Origin: Salisediminibacterium halotolerans
GTDB lineage: Bacteria > Bacillota > Bacilli > Bacillales > Salisediminibacteriaceae
NCBI RefSeq assembly: GCF_003814815.1
Contig: NZ_RKQQ01000004.1
Span: 1 to 64,000, forward strand
Length of the DNA: 64,000 bases
Direction: 5' to 3'
Part shown: piece after piece, positions 62,602 through 64,000 of the stretch
Position numbering within the stretch: the stretch's first letter is position 1
How the letters are laid out: the number at the start of each line of letters is the position of its first letter
The notes under the pieces: model-generated
The model's input: only the letters and a program-made list of their open reading frames with translations
Databases searched by the model: none
Told to the model about the DNA's origin: nothing
Translations under genes and position numbers: made by a program

Positions 62602-64000
62602 ATGGCGAATTACACGTTTGGGTTGGATATTGGGATCGGTTCCGTAGGTTTTGGAGTGATTGATGAAGATATGAATATTATCGAATCAGGAGTGAGGTTG
62701 TTTCCTGAAGCGGATGTTTCAAACAATGACGGCCGTCGAGCGAAAAGAGGAGCAAGAAGATTGCAGCGCCGGCGAAAACATCGAAAAGAACGCCTAGTGA
62801 GGCTTTTGCAGAATTACGGTTTTGATACGGAGCAAGTATCGGAAGAAAACCCTTATGAACTGCGGGCAAAAGGTTTGTATGAACCCTTGAATCAAAATCA
62901 ACTGATAGCAGCATTGTACCATTTAATTAAACGCCGCGGCGTACATAATGTTACAGCCGATTTAGACGATGAAAAAGCCGCTGATGATTCGCTGTCGACA
63001 AAAGATCAAATCAAAAACAATGAAAAACAACTGCAAGAAAAATACGTTGCTGAACTTCAGTTAGAACGATTACAAGAAGATGGCGAAGTTCGCGGACACA
63101 AAAACCGGTTTAAAACAGAAGATTATGTAGAGGAAGCAAAAAAACTGTTGGAAACGCAGCAAACAACGCATGGAAAAATTGATGATGCTTTCATAAAACA
63201 ATATATTGAGCTGCTGGAAACCCGCCGTGCTTATTATGAAGGACCTGGATTCGGCAGTCCGTTTGGCTGGGAGCAAGATACGGAGAAATGGTTCCGGCAA
63301 ATGATGGGGAAATGTTCATACTTTCCAGAAGAAACCAGGGCGGTTAAAGAGTCTTATAGTGCGCAGCTCTTCAATGTGTTAAATGATTTAAACAACTTAA
63401 GTATTACGCGTGACGAGAATGACAGGTTAACAGAGGAAGAAAAAGCAGAGCTTTTGGAAAAAGTATTTAAAGCAAAAGGGAATCCTACCTTAAAAAAGAT
63501 TGCAAAAATCGTCAAAGTTAAGGAAGAAGATATCAAGGGATACCGAATTGACAAGAAGGGCAAGCCGGAATTTACGGTGATGAAAATTGCGCAGGAATTA
63601 AACAAGATTGATGCCAATTTGATGCAAGAACCTGCAGAAACGTTAGATCAATTGGCGGAAATCGTCACAGTTTGGCAAGATTTTGACAACAAGCTCGAGA
63701 GAATAAAGACATTGGATTTGAACTATTCGGAACATACATTGGCAAAGCTAGCCGAACTGAATTTTGGCGGAACTCATGCCCTTAGTTTGAAAGCGATTCA
63801 AATGCTGCTGCCTGATCTCTGGGCAACGAATAAAAATCAAATGGAGCTGTTTACTGAGTACGGTTTGAAACCGAAAAAAATTGAACTGAAAGGCAAGAAT
63901 AAAATCCCGCATGATTATATTAACGATTTGATCTTATCTCCGGTAGTTAAACGAGCGTTTGTTCAATCGATCCGGATCGTTAATGCATTGATTGAAAAAC
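62602..64000 (+). CDS. cas9: Cas9 endonuclease (SaCas9-like), truncated by the window end
   Basis: The first 466 codons of Cas9 are present and remain open to the window end. Protein features are the RuvC-I motif GLDIGIGSVGFGVID with catalytic Asp9, the Arg-rich bridge helix (about 44-64), the recognition lobe with KRRGVHNVTADL, YVAELQLERLQ, LLETRRAYYEGPG and NRFKTEDYV, and near the end LILSPVVKRAFVQSI. By eye it runs in parallel with S. aureus Cas9 (1053 residues), so about 580 residues, including RuvC-II, HNH and RuvC-III, lie beyond. AGGAGGG precedes the ATG. The tracrRNA gene lies just upstream. No array is in this window. Confidence 0.97.
   Translation, partial: MANYTFGLDIGIGSVGFGVIDEDMNIIESGVRLFPEADVSNNDGRRAKRGARRLQRRRKHRKERLVRLLQNYGFDTEQVSEENPYELRAKGLYEPLNQNQLIAALYHLIKRRGVHNVTADLDDEKAADDSLSTKDQIKNNEKQLQEKYVAELQLERLQEDGEVRGHKNRFKTEDYVEEAKKLLETQQTTHGKIDDAFIKQYIELLETRRAYYEGPGFGSPFGWEQDTEKWFRQMMGKCSYFPEETRAVKESYSAQLFNVLNDLNNLSITRDENDRLTEEEKAELLEKVFKAKGNPTLKKIAKIVKVKEEDIKGYRIDKKGKPEFTVMKIAQELNKIDANLMQEPAETLDQLAEIVTVWQDFDNKLERIKTLDLNYSEHTLAKLAELNFGGTHALSLKAIQMLLPDLWATNKNQMELFTEYGLKPKKIELKGKNKIPHDYINDLILSPVVKRAFVQSIRIVNALIEK

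Overview
The window is a stretch of a low-to-mid GC Bacillaceae-type Firmicutes chromosome. The block thiL-tsaE-tsaB-rimI-tsaD ... ydiF ... moaC-rex ... ydiK-ydiL-groES-groEL matches the order I know from Bacillus subtilis, and many proteins are rich in acidic residues. Choline dehydrogenase, NADH oxidase, Rex and an oxyanion-type molybdenum reductase fit a facultatively anaerobic, probably salt-tolerant or haloalkaliphilic bacillus. A Salisediminibacterium/Alkalicoccus-like host is my guess from memory, not a result.

Layout. 1-208: 3' end of a 5S rRNA and two hairpins. 450-5334: a Cys/Met PLP enzyme, then thiL and the t6A genes with rimI. 5335-6149: a dispersed hairpin repeat flanked by duplicated terminator hairpins, then a cluster of DnaA-box-like sites. 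6150-10271: SDR dehydrogenase, ABC-F protein, moaC, rex. 10332-22437: an accessory respiratory island with an MFS exporter, a substrate-binding protein, a sensor kinase and a sigma-54 activator, then a sigma-54 promoter driving tatA, Fe-S subunit, NrfD-type anchor, Tat-exported molybdopterin subunit and TorD-like chaperone. 22498-28834: ydiK, ydiL, groESL with CIRCE, a K+ channel, ppk1. 29040-33840: NADH oxidase, DASH-type cryptochrome/photolyase, choline dehydrogenase. 34068-37606: a Fur-box-controlled feoA-feoB operon carrying a nicotianamine-synthase-like protein and a flippase-like membrane protein. 37723-41017: ddl, murF, a second repeat and a Crh-like protein with Lys15. 41732-43862: a PlcR-like regulator next to a 49-residue exported pre-peptide and a LuxR-type gene, with matching 16-bp palindromes. 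43913-56492: housekeeping and signalling genes (diguanylate cyclase, SelO, HD-GYP, VOC proteins) with a third repeat. 56632-59571: preQ1-riboswitch queCDE and TPP-riboswitch tenA. 59712-62271: a truncated M20 peptidase gene, HAD phosphatase, a fourth repeat, DUF4317. 62377-64000: a tracrRNA and the first 466 codons of a Cas9 closely resembling the Staphylococcus aureus enzyme; the gene runs off the window.

The best candidates for something undescribed are the PlcR/PapR-like quorum-sensing module, the SBP-kinase-sigma-54 controlled oxyanion reductase, the SaCas9-like locus with its tracrRNA, the terminator-associated hairpin repeat family, and the extended feo operon. All calls come from reading the sequence and recalled family knowledge; no searches were run.
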